From assembly GCA_019454045.1 (NCBI GenBank), contig SKCR01015026.1, forward strand, positions 1 to 64,000: a stretch of DNA of 64,000 nt, read 5' to 3'. A program made the translations under genes and the position numbers. The stretch comes from Zanthoxylum bungeanum. Lineage: Eukaryota; Streptophyta; Magnoliopsida; Sapindales; Rutaceae. Within the stretch, counting starts at the first letter, position 1. Every line of letters starts with the position of its first letter. Shown here one piece after another: positions 25,601 to 36,157 of this stretch. Below the pieces are notes generated by a model. It was not told the DNA's origin and did no database searches. It was given only the letters and a program-made list of their open reading frames with translations.

Positions 25601-27345
25601 AAATCAATCATAGATAAATGTTATTTGAGTAATGACTAATATTTATAAATGGTCAATTTGATGAGAAATTAACAAAAATATAAAAATATTAGATTTTTGA
25701 AATTAGGGTTTATGTTCTAAATTGGGATTTTTTTCAAATTGATGAGTTGGGAGTTAATTTTGTAAAATTAAGGTTAGGGCTAGGATTGGGGTGTGAAATT
25801 CGGCGGGAAAAAGCAATTAATTTCAAATTCTGAGTCGGTCAACGACGGTTGACCAATGAATTTGCAACGAGCGCCTGGCCTCAACGATTTGAGGCCAGGC
25901 GGGGCGGCCATAGGCCGCCGAACCTATATGCGCCGCCTAGGCGCGCCTAGGCGGGGCGTTTTAGAACACTGGTATTACATAAGACAAAATGATCTTATTA
26001 ATTTATAGTACATAAAAAAATTTAATAAATGATTTAATATTTTTTTCTAATAACATAAATGATTATATTTTCAAATACCTTATTTTAATAATTATTTTTT
26101 AAAATAATTCTATAAATTTATTTGTATTACGTGAATTTTATTTCAACCTAATAATTTACTACATAATTCATGGTATGTATGTATTGGAGATGATTTCATT
26201 TTGATGATTTTATGCTTTTTAGCCTTTTATTATTATTTTTTTCCATGTTTGGAATAAGGTTGACGCCTTGCCACAAAAGGGGGATCGCCTTGCACCGCAT
26301 ATCGAGTTTTCGAATCTTGGCCATTAGATACAAATGATAGCCTATTTAGATATTAACAGTCATTTTATTTCATGAACATGTTTCATTTTGTTTAATTTGA
26401 TGGATGTTTTTATGTATTAGTTGATATGGATTTGTTGTGGATGATTTAATTTGATGTTTTTAGTTTTTTTTAGCATTCGAATTGAGGCTGTAGTCTCGAG
26501 GCTGCTCGCCTCGCCTCACGCAGGAGACCACCTCGCACAGCATATTGAGTTTTCGAACCTTGATTTTACTTGTTAATTGTTATATACTTATATTTGTTTA
26601 CTGTTGGATTTTTACGTTTCTATAGTGGACCAACCCCTATGAATAAATGTTTTACAAGTTTTCTTTCTTAAACATTCTTTTACATGAAAGAATGTTTAAT
26701 GAAAATGATTGAAATGCCCATAAATAATGGAAATAGTACACTGTTGCAATTTTACTTGTAAAATTTACAGAATGATTCACAGAAACAATCTAGAACTGAT
26801 ATGAATTATTCTTAGAGGCTCTAAAAAATTAATAGAAACTTACATCATAAAATTTGTTCAGCGTCAAACTCAAAACCAAAATATTATGCAACATATATAA
26901 GTATTAAACTAAAACCAACAATTGGATTCAGTAACACCAAGGTAATTTTTTGTGCAGTTTCTAAAACAGAAAGGCCTTTAAAGAAGATATGCTTCCTGGA
27001 AAGACATTTTAAAAGTGGACTTTGAGAAAATAAAATACATTCAACCTTGTTATCTAAGTGCTTTTTCAAAAGTTTAACATAAATCCCCCAGCATACTAAA
27101 ATAATTTGATGGTATATATAACATAAACAAACCTGATGAATTGGAGGGTACATGGCATTTAAGCACACAGGACATTCCAAGAGTTCACGAACACTGCTAG
27201 AAACAGTTACATTAGGTTTTACAGCAATTTGGGTAGGATCATTCACAGAGGATTCACTGATGTCCATCAAGTCCTCAATTTGAGGAGGATCAATAACCTC
27301 AGGTTTGCTTCGCAAATCATCATAAAATGGATTCCCAGATGCCAT
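22683..27345 (-). CDS. SINA/SIAH-type RING E3 ubiquitin ligase (DIS1-like), 3 coding exons
   Basis: Coding exons on the minus strand: 27345-27133, 23842-23456 and 23003-22683; 921 nt, 306 aa, all phase 0. The protein begins MASGNPFYDDLRSKPEVIDP. A C3HC4 RING starts at about residue 58 (ELLECPVCLNAMYPPIHQ, then CSNGHTLCSGC and CPTCRHELG). The SIAH zinc finger follows (YGCVGIYPYYSKLKHESQC, CPYAGSECTVMGDIPYLVSH), then the TRAF-like substrate-binding domain (FNHRYVKANPHEVENATWML, FCLHFEAFQLGMAPVYIAFL, ELKLRVTGRIWKEQ). Length and N-terminus fit the DIS1-like subgroup; family members dimerise and ubiquitinate substrates in stress and autophagy signalling, with no substrate deducible here. An acceptor (ttttgcag) just before the ATG, near 27362, implies a 5'UTR intron; the first exon probably ends with CCAG|GTATTT near 29266. 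Intron 1 of the coding region (23843-27132) is 3.3 kb and carries nested hAT-derived DNA. Confidence 0.92.
24465..24662. mobile_element. Candidate small MITE flanked by TA repeats
   Basis: A segment between two TATATA runs starts AGGGAGAGAATCAAGTCCGG and ends CCTAACCGGATTCTATTT. The ends are imperfectly inverted (AGAATC...CCGG). An inner inverted pair, AAAAGACAAAAAA and TTTTTTGTCTTTT, is visible. A TA target site cannot be told from the TA repeat. Confidence 0.35.
24806..26562. mobile_element. hAT-derived non-autonomous element in SINA intron
   Basis: The left end CAAGGTTCGAAAACTC (24806) is the inverse of the right end GAGTTTTCGAACCTTG (ending 26562). A third similar end, GAGTTTTCGAATCTTG, ends at 26319. 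After that internal end the text TAGATACAAATGATAGC matches the 3' coding tail of the hAT remnant at 18276. Both ends carry GC-rich GAGGCG-type runs like that remnant. So this is probably a deleted relative, possibly two overlapping copies. I could not find a matching 8-bp target duplication at either right end. Confidence 0.5.
25463..25971. mobile_element. 509-bp hAT-type MITE with perfect 8-bp TSD
   Basis: Terminal repeats CAGTGTTCTAAAA...TTTTAGAACACTG are perfect over 13 bp and continue into GC-rich GCGCTAGGCGC / GCCTAGGCGCGCC arms. GTATTACA occurs directly on both sides (25455-25462 and 25972-25979), an 8-bp target duplication of the hAT superfamily. The interior is AT-rich and non-coding. 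A relative in opposite orientation is at about 40.55-41.06 kb. It is nested in the older hAT-derived element in the SINA intron. Confidence 0.9.
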
Positions 27346-27361
27346 GTTAGAACAGCCAGTC

Positions 27362-29400
27362 TGCAAAACAAGTACATGAAACAGCCACACAACCCATTTA
27401 TAATTTGAAAAGGCTCGATTCACATAATATCAACTTATTGTTATGGATGATAACCAAACCATGGTGATTTCAAGAATAAGCAAGGAAAAAAAGGAGAGAG
27501 ACGGAGAATTCTCCGTAACAAAACTCTAAGTTATATCAATCTATTCTATAAACATCGGCAAATTGCCAACAATAATATGGTCCTTAAAAGCTAATGACCG
27601 GGCAACAGTTTGATCATCAATGTCACTTAAATATTCAAAAAAAACTTGTTTAAAATTTAAAATTTTCTTTTCTGCAATCTTTAACATAGTTCCTTTTGAA
27701 ACATTTTTTGACATATTTACATAATCAATACACTATAACTGTCCTCTTTCCATGATGTAATCTTTTATCTCTCCTTTTAGCCTCCACTCATACAAAAGTG
27801 AATTTATATTTACCAAAGAACATTCAACTTTATATTAGAAACTTGCATCATCTCATTATTTGATTCCATAACTCATACAAAGATCACGTCACAAACAAAT
27901 ATACAGCAATCATACACTCCAAAGTAAAATATGAATCACGATGAACCAAGCAGTTTATGACATTAATCAGCATAAGTTTTTATATCCAACAGAAATTCTC
28001 ACTGCAGAATCTTTTTTTCTTAGTTAATCTTATTGTCTTCTTCTTTCAAGGCACCAAGAGTCAAGTTTTGACTCCCTAACCTAAAATCACATAAAAATAA
28101 ATACATCCCAAAAAAACCTTAAAACAGGATAAACTCTTCAGTCCAATAAACACAAATATTCGGAGACAGTAAAAAAATGAACCACCATAATCTAATAAAC
28201 TAGAATAAAAATATTTAAATATGATATGAATTATCTTGCCTGGCATGGATAGCCCAATGCACCATGCATTTTCTCAGTCACAGATGCAGTTCCCATATCA
28301 TTTTCACCCAGAAAAAAAAATTAGACAAACAAAATGAAAACACACTTTGTTAAGTAAATGAAACGAAGACATGATCGATAATATTCAATCATCACAACAA
28401 ACCAAAGAAAAACATCAAACCAACAGCAGTAAGAAGGCTGTACGCTACCTATTTCATCATCCGGAAAAAAAATTGCAATGATTATGCAGCAGAAGATACC
28501 TATACTATACATATGAAACAAATACAGAGACAGATACAATTACAGAACTTTTTTGACAATTTTTAATGAATATGAAAAATTCAGGTACATCAAGAAAGGA
28601 AAATATTTATCTTTGACTTTTTCAACACAATAAACATTGTTAAGCAAACGAAACAAAGACGTGACCAATAACAATCAATCACCACAACAAACCAACATAC
28701 AAAAACTCAAACAAGATCAAAACAACATCAGTAAGAAGGCCAAAATGACGAAAATGCAGAAGTTTTTTTTTTTTTTTGAAATCATTGGAAACCTCACCGC
28801 TGATTTAACCATTCCGGCTTAAACGGAGCAGTAAAACCCCGGCTGTCACAGGCTCTTACCAGAAACGCACTCCTGGATTCGAACCAAGAGTGAGATCCTG
28901 AGCCTCTCCACCACCAAGCCACGACGAAAATGCAGAAGATACTTGTACATATGAAACACAAAGACAATAACAGTTTTTTGGGGGTCATTTTTTAACGTAT
29001 ATGACAAATTCAACAACACCCAGAAAGGAAAATATCAATCTTTCCCCTTTTCAACACCAAAAAAAAAAATGCAGAATAACAAATGTAACACAAAAACGAC
29101 ATCGTATTGGTTTTGAAACTCTAAACCGTGAAGAATTTAAAAAAAAAAATAGAAATTTAAAATGCCGAAATGAAAAACAAAACAATAGCAAGATCACGGA
29201 ATATTCCAGAAAGCAAGAAATGAAATTTTGAGGGAAAAGAAAAGAAAAGAAAAAAGATAAAATACCTGGAAAGGAAAGAGATTTAAATCAGAAGGGCATT
29301 GCTCTGTTCACAGCCAACAGAAACCCTAATTTGGTAGAAGAGGAGAGAGAGAGAATGAGAATCTGTTTGGGTGTGGGAGCGTGGAGAAGAATTAATAACG
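27362..29400 (-). other. 5'UTR intron, first exon and promoter side of the SINA gene
   Basis: The region upstream of the SINA start codon. An acceptor lies near 27362. A CT-rich leader with a probable donor CCAG|GTATTT near 29266 (minus strand) suggests a non-coding first exon from about 29400 to 29266, which includes a short GA/CT run (about 29340-29360). The intron between is AT-rich and contains one SINE. Exact transcript ends cannot be set from sequence. Confidence 0.5.
28763..28922 (-). mobile_element. tRNA-derived SINE with perfect 16-bp TSD, minus strand
   Basis: Poly(T) at the left, then the complement of a SINE with TGGCTTGGTGG (box A-like) and GGTTCGAATCC (box B). The target duplication GACGAAAATGCAGAAG is perfect at 28747-28762 and 28923-28938. 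The body matches the copies at 9.5 and 17.4 kb (TGCTCCGTTTAAG, GGTTTCCAATGA). It lies in the putative 5'UTR intron of the SINA gene. Confidence 0.9.
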
Positions 29401-29632
29401 ATGGGATACGAAATGAGCGCGTTAAACAGGAGAAATTTTTGAATTAATGTATCCTCCAATTTTCATCTGACACCTGTAATATTTTATTTTAATTTAAAAA
29501 ACAATATAGTAGATTTCATTTTTATTACTACATGTTAGATAAAAATTAGATAGTATATTAATTATACCGATTCCATACAAAAATTTGAATTGAATTGAGG
29601 GACAGAGAGAGAAGAATTTCAAATTAAAGCCG

Positions 29633-29774
29633 GAGAGAGAGAGAGAGAGAGAGAGAACCCTCTTGATAAAATACAAAAAGAACAGGTTCCATTGTAATGT
29701 GGGGCCCGCTTTTTCTGGTTTTGTTTGTTTGTTTGTTTTTTTTTTTTTTTTAAATTACTTTTCAAAAAAACAAA

Positions 29775-29806
<32 letters not shown>
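29633..29806. repeat. Microsatellites (GA)n and (TA)n
   Basis: A (GA) run at about 29633-29655 and a (TA) run at about 29777-29805, with a poly(T) between them. Simple repeats only. Confidence 0.85.
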
Positions 29807-29810
<4 letters not shown>

Positions 29811-29894
29811 CTCCACTCCCAAACATTAAAAATAAAAAATATTACGGTTCACTGTTCCGACAATTTTCACCGTAGAGTTGCAAAACAAACAGTG

Positions 29895-30309
29895 TAAGGG
29901 TGGCAGTTTAGCCCGCGGCCCGGCCCGTGGTGGAAAAAACCCGGGCCGGGCCTTAAAATGAAAGCCTGACTTGGGCCCGGGCCTTAAAATGAAAGCCTGA
30001 CTCAGGCCCGGGCCCGGGCCGGGCTTTCCTATTTTGGCCCGGGCCAAAATTAAAAAAAAAAAAAAAACATAACTATATATATATATTTTTAATATGTTTA
30101 TATCATTTTTATTTATTTTTAGTATTTATTTTGTTTATTTATCAATGAAAGTTGTGATTTATTTATAAATTGTCTTTGTATATAGTGTAAATATATTTTA
30201 TATTTTTAATTTTTAATTTTAAATTTTTTTTTTTAAATTCGGGCCCAAAAAAAGCCCGGGCCCGAGTTTTTTTTTTTTGTTGGCCGGGCTCGGGCCGGGC
30301 TTACCCCTA
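29895..30309. mobile_element. 415-bp GC-ended MITE with 8-bp TSD
   Basis: The left end TAAGGGTGGCAGTTTAGCCC and the right end GGGCTTACCCCTA form a diverged inverted pair. AAACAGTG flanks both sides (29887-29894 and 30310-30317), an 8-bp hAT-like duplication. The ends hold repeated CCCGGGCC palindromes, including a duplicated CCTTAAAATGAAAGCCTGAC unit; the centre is AT-rich. The open frame across the left end (glycine/proline-rich) is an artefact of this composition. Confidence 0.85.
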
Positions 30310-30767
30310 AAACAGTGAAATTATTATCAGAACAATTTTGGAAGTTGGTAAAAATAACCCAAGAATATTAATTAACCACCACCAATCATTTTTTAACTAA
30401 ATAATAATAAATTTTATTATCTTATTTTTTTAAATCAATTTTTGCATAAGAGCTAATAGCTATCATGTTTTTTAAAATATAAATTTTTGTTACCTGAACT
30501 TTATTGTTCCATAAATTATTTCTAGAGTGGGCTAGTTTCAATTAAAAATAGAATTCAAAACATAATAATACAAAATAATAATCAATAGGGATACAATTGT
30601 CCTCCACATATTGTCATATTTTCAAAACTCGCTTGTGGAATAACTTCAATAATATCAAGTCTATAAAATATAGTTTATTATCGGGAAATTATCAATGAAC
30701 GACCTCTAGTTGGGTGAAAGTATAGATCACTCTCAAGGATTTTTAATAATGATATTGTAATTTTTCG
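30310..30767. other. AT-rich intergenic DNA, nothing recognised
   Basis: Between the MITE and the start of the tandem duplication. No coding, RNA or transposon signature seen. Confidence 0.5.
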
Positions 30768-31683
30768 AGTTTAGGTTTAATATTAGAGAATCACATAATC
30801 GTTAACGATAAGAGAATCTGTTAAATATTTTGTGATTAAGACTATATTACCCCAAGTTTAATTTATATTGTTAAGAGAAATTATCTTGGCACCACCTCTA
30901 TTTCAGCAAATAATTCCATTTTAAATTAATGAATATATTTTAAATTATAAATTCATATATTTATAACTAAAATTTGAAGGTCTAATTCAAATTTCCACTA
31001 TAAACTTTAACTTTTATTCTAATTTTTTAAACACTAAAATATAATAAAATTAGTTAAGGATGGTAAAAAACTCCGAGAATTGTGTCATCTATAGTGTCAG
31101 AGCATTTAAAGCATGTTGAGGATAGTAATGCATAAAAATGACCAAAATTCTCTTGGAATGGAGCCCACGGAGGTCCGATATATTATGGTCGAGTATGGAT
31201 CATTTTTTTTACCCGTTGGTTGGACAAACAATGTAAATAGATATTGAACGAGGCTCGATATAATTTTTTTTTTTAATTTTTATGATAATTGTTACATGTA
31301 TTAAAATTAGTTTTTTTTATAAATCTGGTCCGAATTTTTACCGTCCCTGTTGTCATACCTACTCAAGCATATTGATGAGAGTAATACATATGGATGAAAC
31401 CAATTCAATATGGGATGGGGTCTACGAAAACCCGATATATTAATATCAAGTATGAGTGTAATTTTCTATACTCGTTAATTGGACGGACCGTGTGAACAAT
31501 ATTGAACAAGGATCCAATATAATTATATTGTATTTTTTTAATGACAGTGATTGCATGTCTTTCACCTAATTGAAGCCCCTCCTGAATTTTTAAACCAATG
31601 TTATTAGTACCTTTAAAAAAATTGAAATTATTAAAAATCTATATTCTCTTGCACATTTTTATAATCACCCTACTCTTTATATA

Positions 31684-31737
<54 letters not shown>

Positions 31738-32421
31738 ATGGTGTTTTCAGGACCTATGTTATTTAAGAAGTACGGCAGAGGTAAAAAGGGTAATTCCCTT
31801 CTCGGTCGAAATCATTAATGTCGACCCGACCACTAAGAGCACTTATGATCGGTAACCGAGCACTTGGGTTCAGATGACCGGACAATTAAAAGATCGACAG
31901 CGGCATTCTCAGTTCAAATGACCATTATGACCGATCTCATGAAGACCGAGCATATGGCGAGGTGTGCTCCGGAAGATGACACATTATTCTTGCGGATAAG
32001 ATGACAAGTTATCCTACTTTCATGGGGGAAACTGGTGAGTCAGAGTCCTAGTAGGATAAAGAAAGTAAATGTAGTTTTGATTAGGAATCCTTATGGGAAA
32101 ATGGAATAGTTTTGATTAGGAATCTTTATGGGAAAATGAAAGTATTTCAACTAGGAAATTCTTGTAGGAGAAGGAATCTGATTTCTTCACTATTATAAAT
32201 AGAATGGTAGAGTGTGCATAAAGGAGGGAGATGGAGAGCATGGAGAATGAAGATGAGAATCAATATCAGAATTATTATTGTGAGACTTGTAAACACAAGA
32301 GATATCAGAGAAGCATATCTCGGTAATAAAAGTATCATCATTTTTGTGCCCGTGGACGTAGGTCGGACCAAGATCCGCCGAACCACGTTAAATCTCCTTG
32401 TCAATTGGCGTATTATTTGTC
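30768..32421. repeat. First copy of a ~1.65-kb tandem duplication
   Basis: AGTTTAGGTTTAATATTAG... begins at 30768 and again at 32422. The two copies stay nearly identical through AT-rich flank DNA and a (TA)n tract, then into an LTR. The first copy ends inside the LTR after ...TATTTGTC (32421), where the second copy begins; the second copy continues into the full LTR. Within each copy a diverged ~250-bp direct repeat is visible (31113-31274 against 31367-31529). Confidence 0.85.
31733..32421 (+). mobile_element. Truncated LTR (first 689 bp) captured in the duplication
   Basis: Starts TGTTGATGGTGTTTTCAGGA and matches the LTRs at 33364 and 37141, with TATAAATA at 32194-32201 and AATAAA near 32325. 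It lacks the last ~115 bp of the LTR, including ...GTCAACA, and any primer binding site. Confidence 0.85.
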
Positions 32422-33330
32422 AGTTTAGGTTTAATATTAGAGAATCACTTAATCGTTAACGATAAGAGAATCTGTTAAATATTTTGTGATTAAGACTATA
32501 TTATCCCAAGTTTAATTTATATTGTTAAGAGAAATTATCTTGGCACCACCTCTATTTCAGCAAATAATTCAATTTTAAATTAATGAATATATTTTAAATT
32601 ATAAATTCATATATTTATAACTAAAATTTGAAGGTCTAATTCAAATTTACACTATAAACTTTAACTTTTATTCTAATTTTTTAAACACTAAAATATAATA
32701 GAATTAGTTAAGGATGGCAAAAAAACTCCGAGAATTGTGTCATCTATAGTGTCAGAGCATTTAAAGCATGTTGAGGATAGTAATGCATAAAAATGACCAA
32801 AATTCTCTTGGAATGGAGCCCACGGAGGTCCGATATATTATGGTCGAGTATGGATCATTTTTTTTACCCGTTGGTTGGACAAACAATGTAAATAGATATT
32901 GAACGAGGCTCGATATAATTTTTTTTTTTTAATTTTTATGATAATTGTTACATGTATTAAAATTAGTTTTTTTTATAAATCTGGTCCGAATTTTTACCGT
33001 CCATGTTGTCATACCTACTCAAGCATATTGATGAGAGTAATACATATGGATGAAACCAATTCAATATGGGATGGGGTCTACGAAAACCCGATATATTAAT
33101 ATCAAGTATGAGTGTAATTTTCTATACTCGTTAATTGGACGGACCGTGTGAACAATATTGAACAAGGATCCAATATAATTATATTGTATTTTTTTAATGA
33201 CAGTGATTGCATGTCTTTCACCTAATTGAAGCCCCTCCTGAATTTTTAAACCAATGTTATTAGTACCTTTAAAAAAATTGAAATTAATAAAAATCTATAT
33301 TCTCTTGCACATTTTTATAATCACCCTACT

Positions 33331-33368
<38 letters not shown>

Positions 33369-34051
33369 ATGGTGTTTTCAGGACCTATGTTATTTAAGAA
33401 GTACGGCAGAGGTAAAAAGGGTAATTCCCTTCTCGGTCGAAATCATTAATGTCGACCCGACCACTAAGAGCACTTTATGATCGGTAACCGAGCACTTGGG
33501 TTCAGATGACCGGACAATTAAAAGATCGACAGCGGCATTCTCAGTTCAAATGACCATTATGACCGATCTCATGAAGACCGAGCATATGGCGAGGTGTGCT
33601 CCGGAAGATGACACCTTATTCTTGCGGATAAGATGACAAGTTATCCTACTTTCATGGGGAAAACTGGTGAGTCAGAGTCCTAGTAGGATAAAGAAAGTAA
33701 ATGTAGTTTTGATTAGGAATCCTTATGGGAAAATGAAATAGTTTTGACTAGGAATCTTTATGGGAAAATGAAAGTATTTCAACTAGGAAATTCTTGTAGG
33801 AGAAGGAATCTGATTTCTTCACTATTATAAATAGAATGGTAGAGTGTGCATAAAGGAGGGAGGTGGAGAGCATGGAGAATGAAGATGAGAATCAACATCA
33901 GAATTATTATTGTGAGACTTGTAAACACAAGAGATATCAGAGAATCATATCTCGGTAATAAAAGTATCATCCTTTTGTGCCCGTGGACGTAGGTCGGACC
34001 AAGATCCGCCGAACCACGTTAAATCTCCTTGTCGATTGGCGTATTATTTGT
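32422..34051. repeat. Second copy of the tandem duplication
   Basis: Collinear with 30768-32421; mainly a shorter (TA)n tract and scattered substitutions distinguish them. The homology ends inside the 5' LTR of the LARD, about 115 bp before that LTR's end. Confidence 0.8.
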
Positions 34052-34352
34052 CTTTTGCTAAGTTTGCTTTTGGTCCCCCATAACCAAACAAATTCACTAT
34101 TGATGGAGGATTGTCTCGGGAGCAATATTCTCATATTGCCCTGAGACCAAAATCAGCCGTCAACAGTTGGCGCCGTCTGTGGGGACTCAACAAAAAGCAG
34201 CTCGCGTAGTAAGACGATGGCAGAAGATGGAAATCACCGATCGTCAGGGATTTCACCAGATAGTTCGGGAAATCCAGGATAAATGTCTGTTGGCCGAGCC
34301 TAATTTGAGGAGGTTCCTGATTGAGGAGGGAAATAGTATGGCATAATGTATC

Positions 34353-34467
34353 TACCATAACGTAAGGGGACATACCACGAATGGGTGCAGAGACCTGCGG
34401 GAGCAGGTGGAAGATTTGGTGAAAGAAGGCTATCTCAGTGTGTACATAGACCATTCGGTTTTTGAGG
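34353..34467 (+). pseudogene. Gypsy gag fragment inside the LARD
   Basis: The frame reads YHNVRGHTTNGCRDLREQ followed by VEDLVKEGYL. It matches the C-terminal gag pattern YH..xGHTTxxCRxL...IExLIxxGYL of plant Ty3-gypsy elements. Upstream, a possible gag start (MAEDGNHRSS, near 34217) is soon stopped. No full gag remains. Confidence 0.65.
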
Positions 34468-34684
34468 TCGACCAAGTTGATAGCGGAAGTCATCCGGTCG
34501 GATGCGTGGAATGCTGAGATGTAGAGAGGATGTATTAAGAAGAGCATTGCTTGTAGTGACCCTTGTAGAGTTGCAAGAAAGGCAACGGATCCCAAAAAGG
34601 TGAGTAAAACCTCTTCTGACTTAGGTTGACATTTGATTATGCTTGTTTGTTATGGCTCACACAATGGTTTTGATATTTGTTTTA

Positions 34685-35036
34685 CGGCTCGGGTCTGCTC
34701 TTGTACCGCCGAGACCGATGTCTTTTTCCGGCTCGGGTCTACTCTTATACCGCCGAGACCGATGTTTCTTTCCTGCTCGGGTCTGCTCTTATACCGCCGA
34801 GACCGATGTCTCTTTCCGGCTCGGGTCTGCTCTTGTACCGCCGAGACCGATGTCTCTTTCCGGCTCGGGTCTACTCTTGTACCGCCGAGATCGATGTCTC
34901 TTTCCGGCTCGGGTCTGCTCTTGTACTGCCGAGACTGATGTCTCTTTTCGGCTCGGGGCTGGATTTCGTTCCGCCGAGGCTGCTTGTTTATTCGGCTCGG
35001 GGCTGGACTTTGTTCCGCCGAGGCCACTTGTTTATT
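34685..35036. repeat. 44-bp tandem array in the LARD interior
   Basis: About eight units of 44 bp starting CGGCTCGGGTCTGCTCTTGT and containing ACCGCCGAGACCGATG; the last two drift toward CGGCTCGGGGCTGGA. The unit lacks stops and 44 is not a multiple of three, so three overlapping frames all stay open. The apparent proteins here are repeat artefacts. Confidence 0.85.
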
Positions 35037-35936
35037 CAGCTCGGGGTCGGGTTACGTCCCACCGAGTCTGCTTCTTTGGACTGAGGATGTAACATTCCCC
35101 CAGAGCCAAGTCTTTCTTTTAGCTCGGGGTCGGGTTACGTCCCACCGAGTCATGCTCATTGGTCTGTGGACGAGATATTCCCCCAGCACCAAGTGTCTCT
35201 CTTAGCTCGGGGTCCTCGGAAATATTCAGGGACATACTCGATGCATAGGATCCGTGAGAAGCATAGCACGGGGAGGGATGATACCCCCGTGGCGATTGCC
35301 TACTTCAGTGTAACCGAACATAATGAGGAATATGCCCTTAATGTGTCGAGCACTCTTTGATCCTCACTTACCCGATGTAATGGATCCGTGGGAAAGCATA
35401 GCACTGGGGATAATGATGCCCCCGTGACGATTGCTAGCTCCAGTGATGCCGGACCTAAGGAGGAATGTGCCCTTAGTATCCTGGACACTCTTTGATCCAT
35501 TCATCATTTGAATCCAAGAGAGGCGCATCACGGGGATGCGTTGTGCCCCTGTAGCGTGTGCCTGCTCCAGCGTGGTAAGGAGGAGCCCTCGTACAATACA
35601 CAGGCTCCACAGTGACCCGACGTATAGAGGATGTGCCCTTACCATTTTAAACGCTCTCTGATCCAAATCCTGGTTCGCCGGGACACTGAATTGAAAGATT
35701 CAGAATTATGTTTTGGAGACCTCGGACAGGACGCTGTTTTGAGGCATCCGTGTTGTTGTTCATACTTGCGAAACGTTTTGTTTTGGGATAAGCGATAAGT
35801 CGCCCCCGCCTTTTAATTTTATTTTCTAGAGATTTGTTTTTGTTTTTCACTGGTCTGGTAAGGGGACGCCCTTGCTAGATTCGGTAGGGTTTCAAAAGGT
35901 TGATTCACTTCCCTTCTGAATAAGTCCCACTTGATT

Positions 35937-36150
35937 AATCGGCTCGGGGCTGGATTCGTTTCGCCGAGGCCACTTGATTAATCGGCTCGAGGCTGGATTC
36001 GTTCCGCCGAGGCCACCTGATTAATCGACTCGGGGCTGGATTCGTTCCGCCGAGGCCACCTGATTAATCGGCTCGGGGCTGGATTCGTTCCGCCGAGGCC
36101 ACCTGATTAATAGGCTCGGGGCTGGATTTCGTTTCGCCGAGGCCACTTTG
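35937..36150. repeat. Second ~43-44-bp tandem array in the LARD
   Basis: About five units of CGGCTCGGGGCTGGATTCGT followed by TCCGCCGAGGCCACCTGATTAA-type sequence, related to the 34.7-kb array and separated from it by about 900 bp of non-repeat DNA. Confidence 0.8.
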
Positions 36151-36157
36151 TCTCTCT

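Noticed and set aside
29826..30047. Glycine/proline-rich open frame
   Set aside because: Produced by CCCGGGCC palindromes at the left end of a MITE.
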